Numbered from the stretch's first letter, positions 17,075-26,078 are shown. The stretch is 64,000 bases of DNA from Acidobacteriota bacterium (GCA_018269055.1 JAFDVI010000024.1:186001-250000); one strand, 5' to 3'. The notes: generated by a model from the sequence alone, not told the origin. Made by a program: numbers and translations.

Positions 17075-17878
17075 ATGGATGGATCTATTGCCGTTGCCAC
17101 AATTACCAGAGGGCGGCCAGGTCTTTTACAGCGCGCCATCGTGTCGCTTCATAATCAGGATTATTCCGGGCCTGTCACACACTTGGTAGTGGTTGATGAT
17201 TGCCCAGACACAAGGGCTTTCTTGGACGCAAAGATGCTTGATAAGACCTTGTGGCATTACTCGGCCAGAGAGGCGGGCGAGAAATCCGGGCCTGGTCGCG
17301 TAGCCAACCTTCGTAATCTCGCCGTTCGGCTTGCCTCAGCCTCGTGGATTGCTTTTTTGGATGACGACAACGAGTTCGAGCCGAATCATCTGAGCAGCTT
17401 GCTAGATTGCGCGCTCCGTAGTGGAAGTCGCGCTGTCCATTCTCATATGAAAATCTTCTGGCCAGACGGTTCGCCTTATCTTGAAAGCAGGATGCCCTGG
17501 TGGCGGGACTCGGAAGAGGGAAAGGAGCTTTATAACAACCTATGCACCAAAGGGGTCTTTCAACCTGGTTCAAACATTATCCGAGACAGGGCGGATCCTT
17601 TAGGTCACCCCGATCCGGCACGGACTGTTGATATGGGAGAATGGCTGCTCGAACGTAAGCTACTACTCGAATATCCGTTTCCCACCGTGTATGACCATAT
17701 CGATTGGGCGAATGCCACCTGCGAAGATGACAAGCTTATGGAGATCTTGATTCAGAATGGGGTTGGTATTGCCTGCTCAGAATTACCGACGCTCAGGTAT
17801 TATTTGGGCGGCTACTCCAACATATTTTCTTCAGGACCATTCGCGGCTCGATCCGCAGAAGATCAGGAGGCGGAATGA
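17075..17878 (+). CDS. Family 2 glycosyltransferase
   Basis: A 267-residue GT-A fold glycosyltransferase. It begins 'SIAVATITRGRPGLLQRAIVS', has 'HLVVVDDCPDTRAF' and the metal-binding acidic motif 'WIAFLDDDNEFEPNHLSSL', and ends with a variable acceptor part. No membrane segment is seen, so it acts in the cytosol on a soluble nucleotide sugar. ATG 17075 is chosen because GGAG precedes it and the GT2 fold starts at once; GTG 17033, near the upstream stop, is the alternative. The gene ends in an ATGA overlap with the next gene, so the two are translationally coupled. In context it should join an activated sugar to the cyclitol. Donor and acceptor are unknown. Confidence 0.8.
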   Translation: MDGSIAVATITRGRPGLLQRAIVSLHNQDYSGPVTHLVVVDDCPDTRAFLDAKMLDKTLWHYSAREAGEKSGPGRVANLRNLAVRLASASWIAFLDDDNEFEPNHLSSLLDCALRSGSRAVHSHMKIFWPDGSPYLESRMPWWRDSEEGKELYNNLCTKGVFQPGSNIIRDRADPLGHPDPARTVDMGEWLLERKLLLEYPFPTVYDHIDWANATCEDDKLMEILIQNGVGIACSELPTLRYYLGGYSNIFSSGPFAARSAEDQEAE

Positions 17879-18957
17879 GCAGCTTGGGTGTTGGAGTTGT
17901 TGGCTGTGGATTGATTGCTCAGATCATGCACTTGCCACACTTGCGCGAGCTTAGCGAACAGTTCGCTGTTCGTGCGCTATGCGACCTTGCCAGTGATGTT
18001 CTGACGCGAGTAGCAGACGATTACCAGATTGAAGCTCGCTATCAGGATTATCGCGAACTGATCACTGACCCTGAAGTGGAGGCGGTTCTCGTTCTTTCAA
18101 GCGGCGATCATGCGCCGATCGCACTGGCCGCCCTTGAGGCTGGCAAGCATGTATTTGTCGAAAAACCGCTTTGCTTTAGCTTAAGCGACGCCGATCGATT
18201 GATCGAATCTAGCGCGCGTCACAAGGCCACCTTGATGGTTGGCTACATGAAATGGTTCGATCCTGCTTATAAAGAGGCAAAGAGGCTTTTGCGCGCCAAC
18301 CGTGGCCCACAATTGATGCTCATCACCACGATTTTGACGCCCGAAGAGTTTTACTTTCGGCACCACCGCCTCCATAGAGCTTCACACAGCGTGGAAACCT
18401 TGAAGGGCAGGCAGTCGGAGCGGTCTCGAACCCTCGCTGCTGAGTTGCCAGGCATACCACCGGCATTGCGCGATTTATATGTAGACATGTTGCTCGACAA
18501 CACGGTGCATGATCTCTATGTAATGCGAGGCCTGCTAGGCGACCCAACAGAGCTAATGCAGGCCTCGTTCTGGGCTGGTGGGAAGGCAATAAACATGAAA
18601 TGGGAATATCCGAATGATTTGCTGGCAGATTACAATTTTCTGCTTCTAGGCAGTCCGGGCGGTAGGTATCAGGAGACTTTCGCATATTATAGCCCCGAAC
18701 AGCGCCTAATACTTGATTTCCCATCACCGTATCTACAAAATGCTCCGACCGGCCTTGTACTTGAGGAAATGGTAAATGGCGTCATCCTTAGAGTGGAACG
18801 TCAAACGGGATTTGAGGAAGCCTTCAAACAGGAACTTTTGCACTTTCATGCGTGTGTTTGCAGCGGGGATACGCCACGCTCTTCGGGGATTGAGGGGCGT
18901 AAAGATATTGCCTTATTGCAGTCAGTGCTGGCGGCCAGCACCCGAGCTCTACGATGA
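17875..18957 (+). CDS. Gfo/Idh/MocA family NAD(P)-dependent dehydrogenase (copy 1)
   Basis: A 360-residue oxidoreductase. The N-terminal Rossmann domain reads 'VGVVGCGLIAQIMHLPHLRE' (GxGxxA-like), then 'EAVLVLSSGDHAPIALAALEAGKHVFVEKPL' (split here; EKP carries the catalytic Lys) at about 70-100. The C-terminal half is the alpha/beta sheet substrate domain, with 'DNTVHDLYVMRGLLGDP' supplying a likely catalytic His. Family members include inositol 2-dehydrogenase and sugar 3-dehydrogenases. Given the neighbouring scyllo-inosose-type aminotransferases, oxidation of inositol or of an aminocyclitol hydroxyl to a ketone is a reasonable role. The start overlaps the previous stop (ATGA). A second, distinct member lies at 20297-21325. 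Confidence 0.85.
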   Translation: MSSLGVGVVGCGLIAQIMHLPHLRELSEQFAVRALCDLASDVLTRVADDYQIEARYQDYRELITDPEVEAVLVLSSGDHAPIALAALEAGKHVFVEKPLCFSLSDADRLIESSARHKATLMVGYMKWFDPAYKEAKRLLRANRGPQLMLITTILTPEEFYFRHHRLHRASHSVETLKGRQSERSRTLAAELPGIPPALRDLYVDMLLDNTVHDLYVMRGLLGDPTELMQASFWAGGKAINMKWEYPNDLLADYNFLLLGSPGGRYQETFAYYSPEQRLILDFPSPYLQNAPTGLVLEEMVNGVILRVERQTGFEEAFKQELLHFHACVCSGDTPRSSGIEGRKDIALLQSVLAASTRALR

Positions 18958-18989
18958 GCAATCGGCAACCGCGCTTGTGAGGGGCACTT

Positions 18990-19727
18990 ATGGGGTCAAC
19001 GTTAGAAACCCTTAATACTGTCGAAATCGAGATAAACTCACGATGCAATCGGAAGTGTAGTTATTGTCCAGTCTCCGTCTTGCCCGTCCCTGAAGTTCCT
19101 AAGTATATGGATGAAGTGGTATTGGAAAGAATATTGGATGAATTGGCGCGGATCGGGTTTACCGGCAGGATATCGTATCAATTTTACAATGAGCCGTTAA
19201 TAAGGCGTGATTTGGAAAATGTTGTCAGGCGTGTAGGGCAAAGACTGCCTCAGGCCTACCAGGTTCTATATACGAACGGCGATCTCTTATCCGATGAGCG
19301 GTATAAGAGATTAATTGATGCTGGTATTAACCATTTTAAGATCACGTCGCACAGTCTGAAGCCCCACCCTAATCGCCCATTTCAGGAAGTACTTTTTCCT
19401 AAGGATCTGGAATTGACGAACCGAGGTGGAGTAATGGTCAATCTGCCTGGGGCAACACCCGAGATCAGGAGCTTGCCATGTTTTGCTCCTAGCGAGATGC
19501 TCATCATTACTGTGACAGGTGATATCGTTCTCTGTTATGAGGACGTAGAGCGTCGCCACATAATGGGCAACATTCTCACCGGTGGGCTTGAGGAAATCTG
19601 GTTTTCTAAGAAATTCGTTCGGATTAGAAAGCTCGCGGCAGAAGGGAAGCGTGCGATAGCTAGCGCGATATGCCAGCAATGTACGAATCAGGCCCATCAG
19701 ATTCCAGGTACATCTTACATTCCATAA
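18990..19727 (+). CDS. BtrN-like radical SAM aminocyclitol dehydrogenase
   Basis: A 245-residue radical SAM enzyme close in length and layout to BtrN, which oxidises 2-deoxy-scyllo-inosamine in butirosin biosynthesis. The radical SAM cluster is CNRKCSYC (C19, C23, C26) after 'LNTVEIEINSR'. Then come 'FTGRISYQFYNEPLIRRDLE', 'VLYTNGDLLSDERYKRL' and 'LTNRGGVMVNLPGA'. A shortened twitch/SPASM region carries four cysteines, C164, C182, C228 and C231 ('LPCFAP', 'VLCYED', 'ICQQCTN'). That number and spacing fits the single auxiliary [4Fe-4S] cluster of BtrN. 'RISY-F-EPL', 'YTNGD', 'NRGG' and 'MGNI' match BtrN as I remember it. The likely reaction is radical oxidation of an aminocyclitol alcohol to the keto form, ready for a second transamination. 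Confidence 0.82.
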   Translation: MGSTLETLNTVEIEINSRCNRKCSYCPVSVLPVPEVPKYMDEVVLERILDELARIGFTGRISYQFYNEPLIRRDLENVVRRVGQRLPQAYQVLYTNGDLLSDERYKRLIDAGINHFKITSHSLKPHPNRPFQEVLFPKDLELTNRGGVMVNLPGATPEIRSLPCFAPSEMLIITVTGDIVLCYEDVERRHIMGNILTGGLEEIWFSKKFVRIRKLAAEGKRAIASAICQQCTNQAHQIPGTSYIP

Positions 19728-19844
19728 GCCTTGGCTCACATACATATTGAGCGGAAATCTCAGGTTGCTCTAGCAAAGGTAAAAGCAAGCAGAGGGTTTT
19801 CTTTTGTGAACCCTGATAAACAGTGAGGAACTACGATAGTCATT

Positions 19845-20150
19845 ATGAAGGACGATGGGAAAGAAGACGATAGAACTCTTAGCGAACTTGAGGCTGAGCT
19901 CGAAGCGAAAACGCAGAAGTTGGAACATTATATTGTTCTTGCGCAAGAGCGACTTAATCGCTTGAAGATAATTGCGACACTACGCCAGTTTTCGGACGTC
20001 AGCGAGATCCAATTCGTAACTGATCCCGCCCCAGAAATTAATATGTATCTACGTAACTTAAAGACTCTCCACCGGCGCATTACTCGAAATAAAGTCGCAG
20101 AAAATTATGTGAGTCGTTCTAAGTTGGTGGGCAAAATCATTCTGGCATAA
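19845..20150 (+). CDS. Small charged coiled-coil protein, unknown
   Basis: A 101-residue protein without a family I recognise. Residues about 8-50 are heptad-like and strongly charged ('LSELEAELEAKTQKLEHYIV' then 'LAQERLNRLKII'), predicting a coiled coil. The C-terminal half is basic. There is no signal or membrane segment. It lies in the biosynthetic run between the radical SAM and second dehydrogenase genes, with about 120 bases before and about 145 after, so it may be separately transcribed. The ribosome site is poor (GTGAGGA is about 18 bases upstream), which lowers confidence. It might be a scaffold or a leftover; no function is proposed. Confidence 0.5.
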   Translation: MKDDGKEDDRTLSELEAELEAKTQKLEHYIVLAQERLNRLKIIATLRQFSDVSEIQFVTDPAPEINMYLRNLKTLHRRITRNKVAENYVSRSKLVGKIILA

Positions 20151-20296
20151 AGAAATGTCGGAATCGCCTGAATATCGAGCAATCTGAAATCAAAATACCG
20201 GAATGATTTTGCCCTATAACTTACTCTACAGATGGAAGCCGTAGCGAGATTCATCAGGTGATTCGCCGAAGCATAGCGGCAGTGAGGAATGAGCCA

Positions 20297-21325
20297 ATGA
20301 ATGGTGCATTGATAGGTTTTGGCAAAAGCGCTTTAAGTCATCTGGCTGCATATATACAGATGAAGAATGTAGCGATCAAAGCCGTAGTTGACCCGGTCAA
20401 ATCTCGTCGAGAATTCGCGGCTGAAGCAATACCCGGAGTTCAGACGTTTGCGTGCATTGATGCTATGTTCCAACATCATAAGCTTGATTTCATTGATATC
20501 TGTTCCCCACCAGAGTCACACTGCCATTATATCGAGCGAGGATTAAAGAATCACTGTCATGTTCTGTGCGAAAAGCCATTGATTTTACGACTGGAGCAAT
20601 ATCGCGACCTGCGGCTCCTGGCTCATTCGGTCCAAAGGACCATCTATCCCTGTCATAACTACAAATTTGCACCCGTCTTACAGAAGCTTTCAGAGGCTAT
20701 CCGATCCGGGTATCTGGGTCAGTTGATGAGCGCACACTTCCGCATCTTTCGCAATGGCCACGCCAAAGGCGTGGCTGAGTGGAACCCCGATTGGCGGCGA
20801 GACCCCCAAATAGCTGGCGGGGGCATTTTGATAGACCATGGCACCCACAGCTTGTATTTGGCTTGCCATCTGAGCACAAAGCAACCGCTTGCAGTGTCCT
20901 GTATAACAGGAAACCTGACTCAGGATCCTTACCACACGACTGAGGATGTAGCATTGCTGACATTAGATTTTGGAGGAATGCACTGGTTCATTGATTTGCT
21001 ATGGGCGTCGAATCTTCGCAGAAGCTACTACTCACTCACAGGCTCGCAGGCGACTATCACGATTGAGGATGACATAATCAAGTCCTCGGTCGCTGATGGC
21101 GACATCCTCAGGGAAAAGGTGGTGACTGACTTCGATGATCCATTACGATTGTCTTGGTTCCATGCCATGTTTGAAGACTTTCTAAGTACAACGGTTGATG
21201 CAGAGAGACAATACGACCTCTTGCTTGAATCCCTGACTACCCTCCTAATCATCAACAGAGCGTATGACTCATCTAAACAAGGAGGTGCCTGGGTGGAAAT
21301 TGAATCCGGGGAGCGCCACTTCTAG
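20297..21325 (+). CDS. Gfo/Idh/MocA family dehydrogenase (copy 2)
   Basis: A 342-residue NAD(P)-dependent oxidoreductase. The Rossmann start is 'NGALIGFGKSALSHLAAYIQ', and 'DFIDICSPPESHCHYIERGL' is followed by 'HVLCEKPLILRLEQYRDL' with the conserved Lys of EKP. 'IYPCHNYKFAPVLQKLSEAI' and 'GGGILIDHGTHSLYLACHL' (catalytic His region) follow. The start at ATG 20297 fits the immediate Rossmann strand and a TGAGGA upstream; an earlier GTG at 20258 is the alternative. It is quite different from the copy at 17875, so they likely oxidise different hydroxyls, or one makes the inosose and the other modifies a sugar. An IS element sits 60 bases downstream and separates it from the rest of the run. Confidence 0.85.
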   Translation: MNGALIGFGKSALSHLAAYIQMKNVAIKAVVDPVKSRREFAAEAIPGVQTFACIDAMFQHHKLDFIDICSPPESHCHYIERGLKNHCHVLCEKPLILRLEQYRDLRLLAHSVQRTIYPCHNYKFAPVLQKLSEAIRSGYLGQLMSAHFRIFRNGHAKGVAEWNPDWRRDPQIAGGGILIDHGTHSLYLACHLSTKQPLAVSCITGNLTQDPYHTTEDVALLTLDFGGMHWFIDLLWASNLRRSYYSLTGSQATITIEDDIIKSSVADGDILREKVVTDFDDPLRLSWFHAMFEDFLSTTVDAERQYDLLLESLTTLLIINRAYDSSKQGGAWVEIESGERHF

Positions 21326-21383
21326 CGAGTAGGTCGATTGTTCCGATGGTGATGTGAAAGTAAAAACACGGTCTGAGTTCCGA

Positions 21384-22881
21384 TAATTACTTAGAAGTGA
21401 CGGGGTTTCAGTGTGAAAACTTTTGACAGCCCTATCAACAAGGGCTGAGAACGCTCTTTGAACTAAAATCGGGAGATGTGCCGGAACGGCCTCCGTTGGC
21501 TATCATCAGTTTTGATCTAACAAGATGAATACCGACAGGAGACCCGCCCCGTGCGTCTACGATCTATACCACGATTGATTTCTAACCGCCTAGCTCCTTA
21601 CCGTGCGTCTTTCACCTGCACCAACGCCCAACACTTCAACCTCTGGTGTTGGTTGTTGATCTCGCTCATTATTTCCAGCTCGGGGCAGGTCAAAGCTTTA
21701 ACTTGCTTGATGCCTTACCGGCTCGCCTACTGGACAACCCTGCGGATGATTCGCGCCAAAGTTTGAGATGAACAGGCGCTGCTCGAACTGATGGTTGATG
21801 ACTTGTTGTACTGTCTACCGCCGCCAAAGGACGGCATTCTGCACTTGATCCCAGATACGACTCGCAAGGAGAAGACCGGCGAGAAACAACCTCTCGCCTA
21901 CACCACCAAGGTCGGCAAGCTCGAGCCTTTTATCTTCGGCCATTCCGTGCTGTTGATGATCGCGCACTGGGGTAGCTTTCGTGTCACGGTTTCGGTGCGG
22001 GTGATTGACCCGAAGATCAAAGGGCATCAAAACATCCTGGCACGCGAAATGTTATCCAATTTCAAAGTGCCCGCTTGGTCCCAGCAGGTGATTGTTGAGG
22101 CCGACGCCGGCTTCGCCGCCAAGAAGACCTTGCAACAAATGATGGCACTCGGTTTCTTCTACGTCTTTGCTTTGCCACGCACCTGGAAACTAACTGATGG
22201 CACTCATCTCAGTGACCTGGCGCGGTATTTACCCAAGAAATTCTATCGTCGAGTAGCTTCTTATAAATTTGACTCTCGTCGTCGTGACTACTGGACATTT
22301 CGCCGAAGTGCCAAGCTCTCTCTGCTTGGTCAAGTCACCCTGGTCTTATCCAAACGGCGGTTTAATGATCCGCCTCACAAAATCAAGCTTTTGGTGACCA
22401 ATCTCCTGCAAGCGAGCACTTCGGAAATCCTGAGTCACTTCTCGCGTCGTTGGATGGTGGAAGTTACTTTCAAAGAACTCAAAACCGGCTTGCACCTGGG
22501 CCAGATGCAAGTGACGAAGGAGGAAAGACGCATCCAGCGCAGCGTCAGCTTGCCGGTGATGGCTTACTTGCTGCTGTTGCGGCTCTACGGGCCGGGAGTC
22601 AAGCCGGGCGAAAAAGCGAGCCTGTTTGTTTTCAAACAACGTTTTATCGAAGAGGCTTACGAAGAGCAATTCGAGCGAGCGGAAACTCGTTATGAAAAGA
22701 AACTGGATCGTTATAAACGTGCTGCCTGAGCCGTGATCGCCGCCGCTTCGGCAAGTAATCCTAGTAACAAGATTGGCATCGAAGGCATTTTGATTTTTAA
22801 CTTGAATCCAACTGCTCATCCAGTGTTGATAGGCTTGCGGCACGGTTTCCATTGCTTCACCCCGTCACTTTTAAGTAATTA
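21384..22881 (+). mobile_element. IS4-like insertion sequence, about 1.5 kb, with 21-base terminal inverted repeats
   Basis: Inverted repeats of 20-21 bases with one mismatch (TAATTACTTAGAAGTGACGG at 21384 onward; its complement with A for G ends at 22881) border a transposase reading. No clear target duplication is seen outside them. Insertion is between the second dehydrogenase (stop 21325) and the FemAB-type gene (start 22905), so it breaks the biosynthetic transcription unit without hitting a gene. Clean repeats suggest a fairly recent arrival. Confidence 0.8.
21551..22729 (+). pseudogene. IS4-family DDE transposase with in-frame TGA
   Basis: One frame (392 codons) encodes the transposase, interrupted by a TGA at 21764-21766. 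Before it are about 71 residues of N-terminal domain. After it are the DDE domain ('ILHLIPDTTRKEKTGEKQPL', 'VIVEADAGFAAKKTLQQM') and the YREK-like region 'FSRRWMVEVTFKELKTGLHLGQMQV' (split here; catalytic Glu in 'VTFKELK'). Because the frame is the same on both sides, a single base change explains the stop. The element is probably immobile unless helped in trans or by readthrough. Confidence 0.75.
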
Positions 22882-22904
22882 ACAGGTTCTGAAAACCCCC
22901 AGGT

Positions 22905-23924
22905 ATGGTGATTAGAAAAATCAATAAGGAGTTGCAACACCGGTATAGAGATTTACACGTAAACTCGTTGGCCCCGGAAATTCAGAACTCGTGGGAATGG
23001 ATAGATGCATTATCCCAGGTCGGGAATCACGTATTATCCGGCGTGACCTGGGAAGATCAAGGTGTAATGCTGGCAGCGCTGCCGACATTCATTAAGAGGA
23101 GTTCGGTTGGGTCTATCATGATGTCGCTTCCCTTTCCAGATGCATATGGAGGGGTAGTAGTCAGGGAAGGGGTTGATATTCAGTCCGCGTACTCGATTGT
23201 CCTTAAGGCCGTGGTAGAGCAAGCAGAAAGAGAACAAGTAGATGCTATCGAAATTGGACAGCCGCCGTTCAGGGAAGACTCGACCCTCTACTTGAAGTAT
23301 CTAGAACCTGATCTTGTCATCCCAGTCTCCTACGACTTTATTGAGCTTGGCACCCAGCCTACGGAGAAGGCGGTCAGTAAGAAAAGGAACTTGATACATA
23401 GGCATCTACGCAAAGCCAAAAAGGAAGGGTTGAGTATCTCTATCAGTAATGACTCGAAGAGTCTTACCAGACTCTATCATGAAGTTTTTTATGAAAGGCT
23501 GACGGATATTGGAGGAGTGGTTCCACCGCTCGCGCTATATGAATCCATCTTCAACAAACTCGAAGATCGTGGAGCGTTGCAAATCTTTTGCGTCTGGCGG
23601 CAGGAATGTTTGATTGGAGGCTGCATAGTCCTATTCTCGACCTACAATGCAAATCAGTATGAGCGCGCGGTTGTCACAGGCGCGCTCCAATCAGGCGCCT
23701 GCACATTGATTGACTACCAGGTAATCAGCGGAGCTATCCAGGCTGGATGTAAATACTTCAACTGGGCTGAATCTCCTACGCCGGGCGTTCGCCAGTACAA
23801 GAAAAAATGGGGTGCAAGGGAAGGAACTCGGCATCGCTTTGTCAAACTTTGCAACTCGGATATCTCCAAATACCAGGCGATCAGGAAATGTATACGCGAC
23901 GAGGTGTGGCACTACTTCGGGTGA
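22905..23924 (+). CDS. FemAB/BcsL-type GNAT-fold acyl- or aminoacyltransferase
   Basis: A 339-residue protein with the double-GNAT pattern of FemABX/CelD-like (Acetyltransf_6) enzymes. The N-domain starts 'NSWEWIDALSQVGNHVLSGV' and leads to 'IEIGQPPFRE'. A basic linker 'KKRNLIHRHLRKAKKEGLSI' is typical just before the second domain, which has 'LTRLYHEVFYERLTDIGG', 'IFCVWRQECLIGGCIVLFST' and 'GCKYFNWAESPTPGVRQYKKKWGA' (split here), the usual family ending. FemX-like proteins transfer amino acids from aminoacyl-tRNA; others acylate polysaccharides. In this run it could aminoacylate or acylate an amino group of the product, comparable in outcome to the glycyl group of fortimicin. Substrate unknown. 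ATG 22905 lies 24 bases after the IS end. Confidence 0.75.
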   Translation: MVIRKINKELQHRYRDLHVNSLAPEIQNSWEWIDALSQVGNHVLSGVTWEDQGVMLAALPTFIKRSSVGSIMMSLPFPDAYGGVVVREGVDIQSAYSIVLKAVVEQAEREQVDAIEIGQPPFREDSTLYLKYLEPDLVIPVSYDFIELGTQPTEKAVSKKRNLIHRHLRKAKKEGLSISISNDSKSLTRLYHEVFYERLTDIGGVVPPLALYESIFNKLEDRGALQIFCVWRQECLIGGCIVLFSTYNANQYERAVVTGALQSGACTLIDYQVISGAIQAGCKYFNWAESPTPGVRQYKKKWGAREGTRHRFVKLCNSDISKYQAIRKCIRDEVWHYFG

Positions 23925-23951
23925 AAATGCAGAAAAAAAGGCGGGAGCCAG

Positions 23952-24746
23952 ATGGTAAGAATCGGTGTAGCTCAATGGTGTCTTGATCGCAACGGCGTCG
24001 ATGCCGTTTATCGAGCGGCGGAGTTAGGGTTCGCTGCGCTCCAGGTAGATGCTGGAGAGCCTTCCGGCTCTCCATTCTTGAGCGCGCCGGGAATACGGCG
24101 GGCCTACTTACAGGCCGCCCAAGATACAGGGATTGAGATCAGTGCCATCGCGGTCAACGTCCTGAACTCTCTTGGTCTGAAAAGTCCGAAAGGCTCGAAG
24201 GAGTCCAAACAATGCTGGGACTCAATTCAACTCGCAATAGAGTCAGCGGCCGCAATGAATATTCATCTCGTATTTCTGCCGAGCTTTGAAAACGGAGAGA
24301 TTTGCATTAAGGACGACTTGATGAATACGGCGGAGGCCCTACGTAAAGCGTGCGAGTACGCAGAGGGAAGCCCTCTAGAAATTGCCTCGGAAAACACTTT
24401 GGGAGTTGCCGATAATCTTAAACTCATTACCACAGTTTGCCATCCTAAAATGAAAATTCTAATTGACACGCTTAACCCGGTTTTGTGGGGCCACAGGACG
24501 GTTGACTTGATAAAAGGGCTGCGACACTACCTGTGCAATCAAGTGCATGCTAAGGACGGTCTGGGTGGAGAAATGGGCAATGCTGCTTTAACTACTGGCC
24601 AGGCGAATTTCGCGGAAAGTAGTCGCCTTTTGAGGGAGCTTGGCTTTTCAGGGTATCTCATTCTAGAGAATGAGTATGGGCAAGAGGCAGAATTGCGCGT
24701 CGCCCGAGATCTGACGGTAATCAGGCAATTGTTTTTTGAAGGGTGA
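23952..24746 (+). CDS. Sugar phosphate isomerase/epimerase-family TIM barrel (IolE/IolI-like)
   Basis: A 264-residue xylose-isomerase-like TIM barrel, cytosolic (no signal peptide, unlike the exported relative at 1645). Signs are 'RIGVAQWCLDRNGVDAVYRA', 'LGFAALQVDAGEP', 'EIASENTLGVADNLKL' with a metal-ligand Glu, 'MKILIDTLNPVLWGH' (Asp), 'YLCNQVHAKDGLGGE' (His) and 'GYLILENEYGQEAELR'. Relatives act on keto-inositols (IolI isomerase, IolE dehydratase) or ketoses. Beside inosose-type aminotransferases and Gfo/Idh dehydrogenases, isomerisation or dehydration of an inosose is attractive, since IolE-like dehydration would give a deoxy ring without a deoxy-scyllo-inosose synthase. GGGAG precedes ATG 23952, and the gaps on both sides are under 30 bases. 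Confidence 0.8.
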   Translation: MVRIGVAQWCLDRNGVDAVYRAAELGFAALQVDAGEPSGSPFLSAPGIRRAYLQAAQDTGIEISAIAVNVLNSLGLKSPKGSKESKQCWDSIQLAIESAAAMNIHLVFLPSFENGEICIKDDLMNTAEALRKACEYAEGSPLEIASENTLGVADNLKLITTVCHPKMKILIDTLNPVLWGHRTVDLIKGLRHYLCNQVHAKDGLGGEMGNAALTTGQANFAESSRLLRELGFSGYLILENEYGQEAELRVARDLTVIRQLFFEG

Positions 24747-24773
24747 GTTTTATCGAATTGGAGAAGCATCGAG

Positions 24774-26078
24774 ATGACCTCTAAACTAGCGATTCTTGGC
24801 GGGCCGCCAGTCCGTAATGTCACCGAAAAGCCTTGGCCGACCTGGCCCCCCGAAAGTGAAGCAGCACTACCTTATTTGACCGATACCCTGCGAAGCCATC
24901 GCTGGTCAATTCGCGGCTGGTACACCGGGCAAGAATCGGTTCAGACACGATTCGCCAAACTCTTCGCGGAGTTCAACGATGCAAAGCATTGCGTTATGGT
25001 CTCAAGCGGGTCTACGAGCTTGCTGGTTGCCTTGGAGGCTTGCGATATTGGGGTTGGTGATGAAGTGATTCTTCCCGTCTACACGTGGATCGCAACAGCA
25101 ATCGCTATCACGAATGTGAATGCCATCCCGGTGTTCGTTGACGTAGACCCTGCCACAGGCTGCATTGATCCTGAAACTGTCGAAGCCAGTATTACCCCTC
25201 GGACCCGTGCAATCGTGCCCGTCCACCTGCATTGCGCGGCAGCCGATATGGATGCCGTCATGCGACTCGCCACAAAATACAACCTTTACGTGATTGAAGA
25301 TTGCGCGCAGGCGCACGGGGCGCGGTTCAATAATCGCTCCTTAGGCACATTCGGACATTTCGGCGCTTTTAGCATGAATCAGGAGAAGCTGCTTTGCTGC
25401 GGTGAAGGCGGCGCCATTCTGGCGAACGATGATGAGTTGTATGATCGGGCATTTCGCCTGCGCGCTGATGGCAGCCGGATCGGTTCGACAGCGCCGATCC
25501 TTGGTCGATATGAGTTAGTCGATACAGGCGGATTAATGGGTGGCAACTACTGTATGTCGGATTTCCAGGCGGCTGTTTTGATGGGCGAGCTTCCACATCT
25601 GGAGGAGCGCAATCGACGCCGCGAGCACAATGCAGAGTATTTGAATGAGAAACTGACACGTCTGGATGGTTTGACCGCAATTCAAAGCGCTCCCGGAACC
25701 ACTTCCAGAAGCTACTTCAAATATCCGATCAGGCGTGACCCACTGGCGTTTGAGAACGTTCCGACGGCTGCATTGTGCAAGGCGCTCACGGCTGAACTTG
25801 GCTTTACTGTCGAGCAGACCGAATGCCAGCCGCTGCATCAGAATCCACTCTATTGCCCTCTTAGCAAACGACGGCATCATTTAAGTGAGGAATATAGTGA
25901 ACGTCTGTGCGTAACGGGGATGAACTTCCCTAATGCTGAAGCCCATTATGCGGATACGCTGGTATTTCATCACCGGATTTTACTCGGCAATAAGGATGAT
26001 ATGGACTGCATTGTAGAAGCCTTTGAAAAGGTTCAAAGAAATGCCGGGCAATTGATCGCCGACGCGGGAGAGAAATAA
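24774..26078 (+). CDS. DegT/DnrJ-type aminotransferase, scyllo-inosose aminotransferase-like (copy 2)
   Basis: A 434-residue PLP aminotransferase of the StsC/BtrS branch. It opens 'SKLAILGGPPVRNVTEKPWP', has 'SHRWSIRGWYTGQESVQTRF', 'SSGSTSLLVALEACDIG', 'PVYTWIATAIAITNVNAIPV', 'VIEDCAQAHGARFNNRSLGT' and the PLP lysine in 'MNQEKLLCCGEGGA', then 'GNYCMSDFQAAVLMGELPHL'. It is similar in plan to the gene at 15730, with clear divergence. In deoxystreptamine and streptidine routes two amino groups enter the ring through two transaminations separated by an oxidation. A pair of such enzymes plus a BtrN-like oxidase fits that logic. ATG 24774 is 27 bases after the TIM-barrel stop. Confidence 0.87.
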   Translation: MTSKLAILGGPPVRNVTEKPWPTWPPESEAALPYLTDTLRSHRWSIRGWYTGQESVQTRFAKLFAEFNDAKHCVMVSSGSTSLLVALEACDIGVGDEVILPVYTWIATAIAITNVNAIPVFVDVDPATGCIDPETVEASITPRTRAIVPVHLHCAAADMDAVMRLATKYNLYVIEDCAQAHGARFNNRSLGTFGHFGAFSMNQEKLLCCGEGGAILANDDELYDRAFRLRADGSRIGSTAPILGRYELVDTGGLMGGNYCMSDFQAAVLMGELPHLEERNRRREHNAEYLNEKLTRLDGLTAIQSAPGTTSRSYFKYPIRRDPLAFENVPTAALCKALTAELGFTVEQTECQPLHQNPLYCPLSKRRHHLSEEYSERLCVTGMNFPNAEAHYADTLVFHHRILLGNKDDMDCIVEAFEKVQRNAGQLIADAGEK

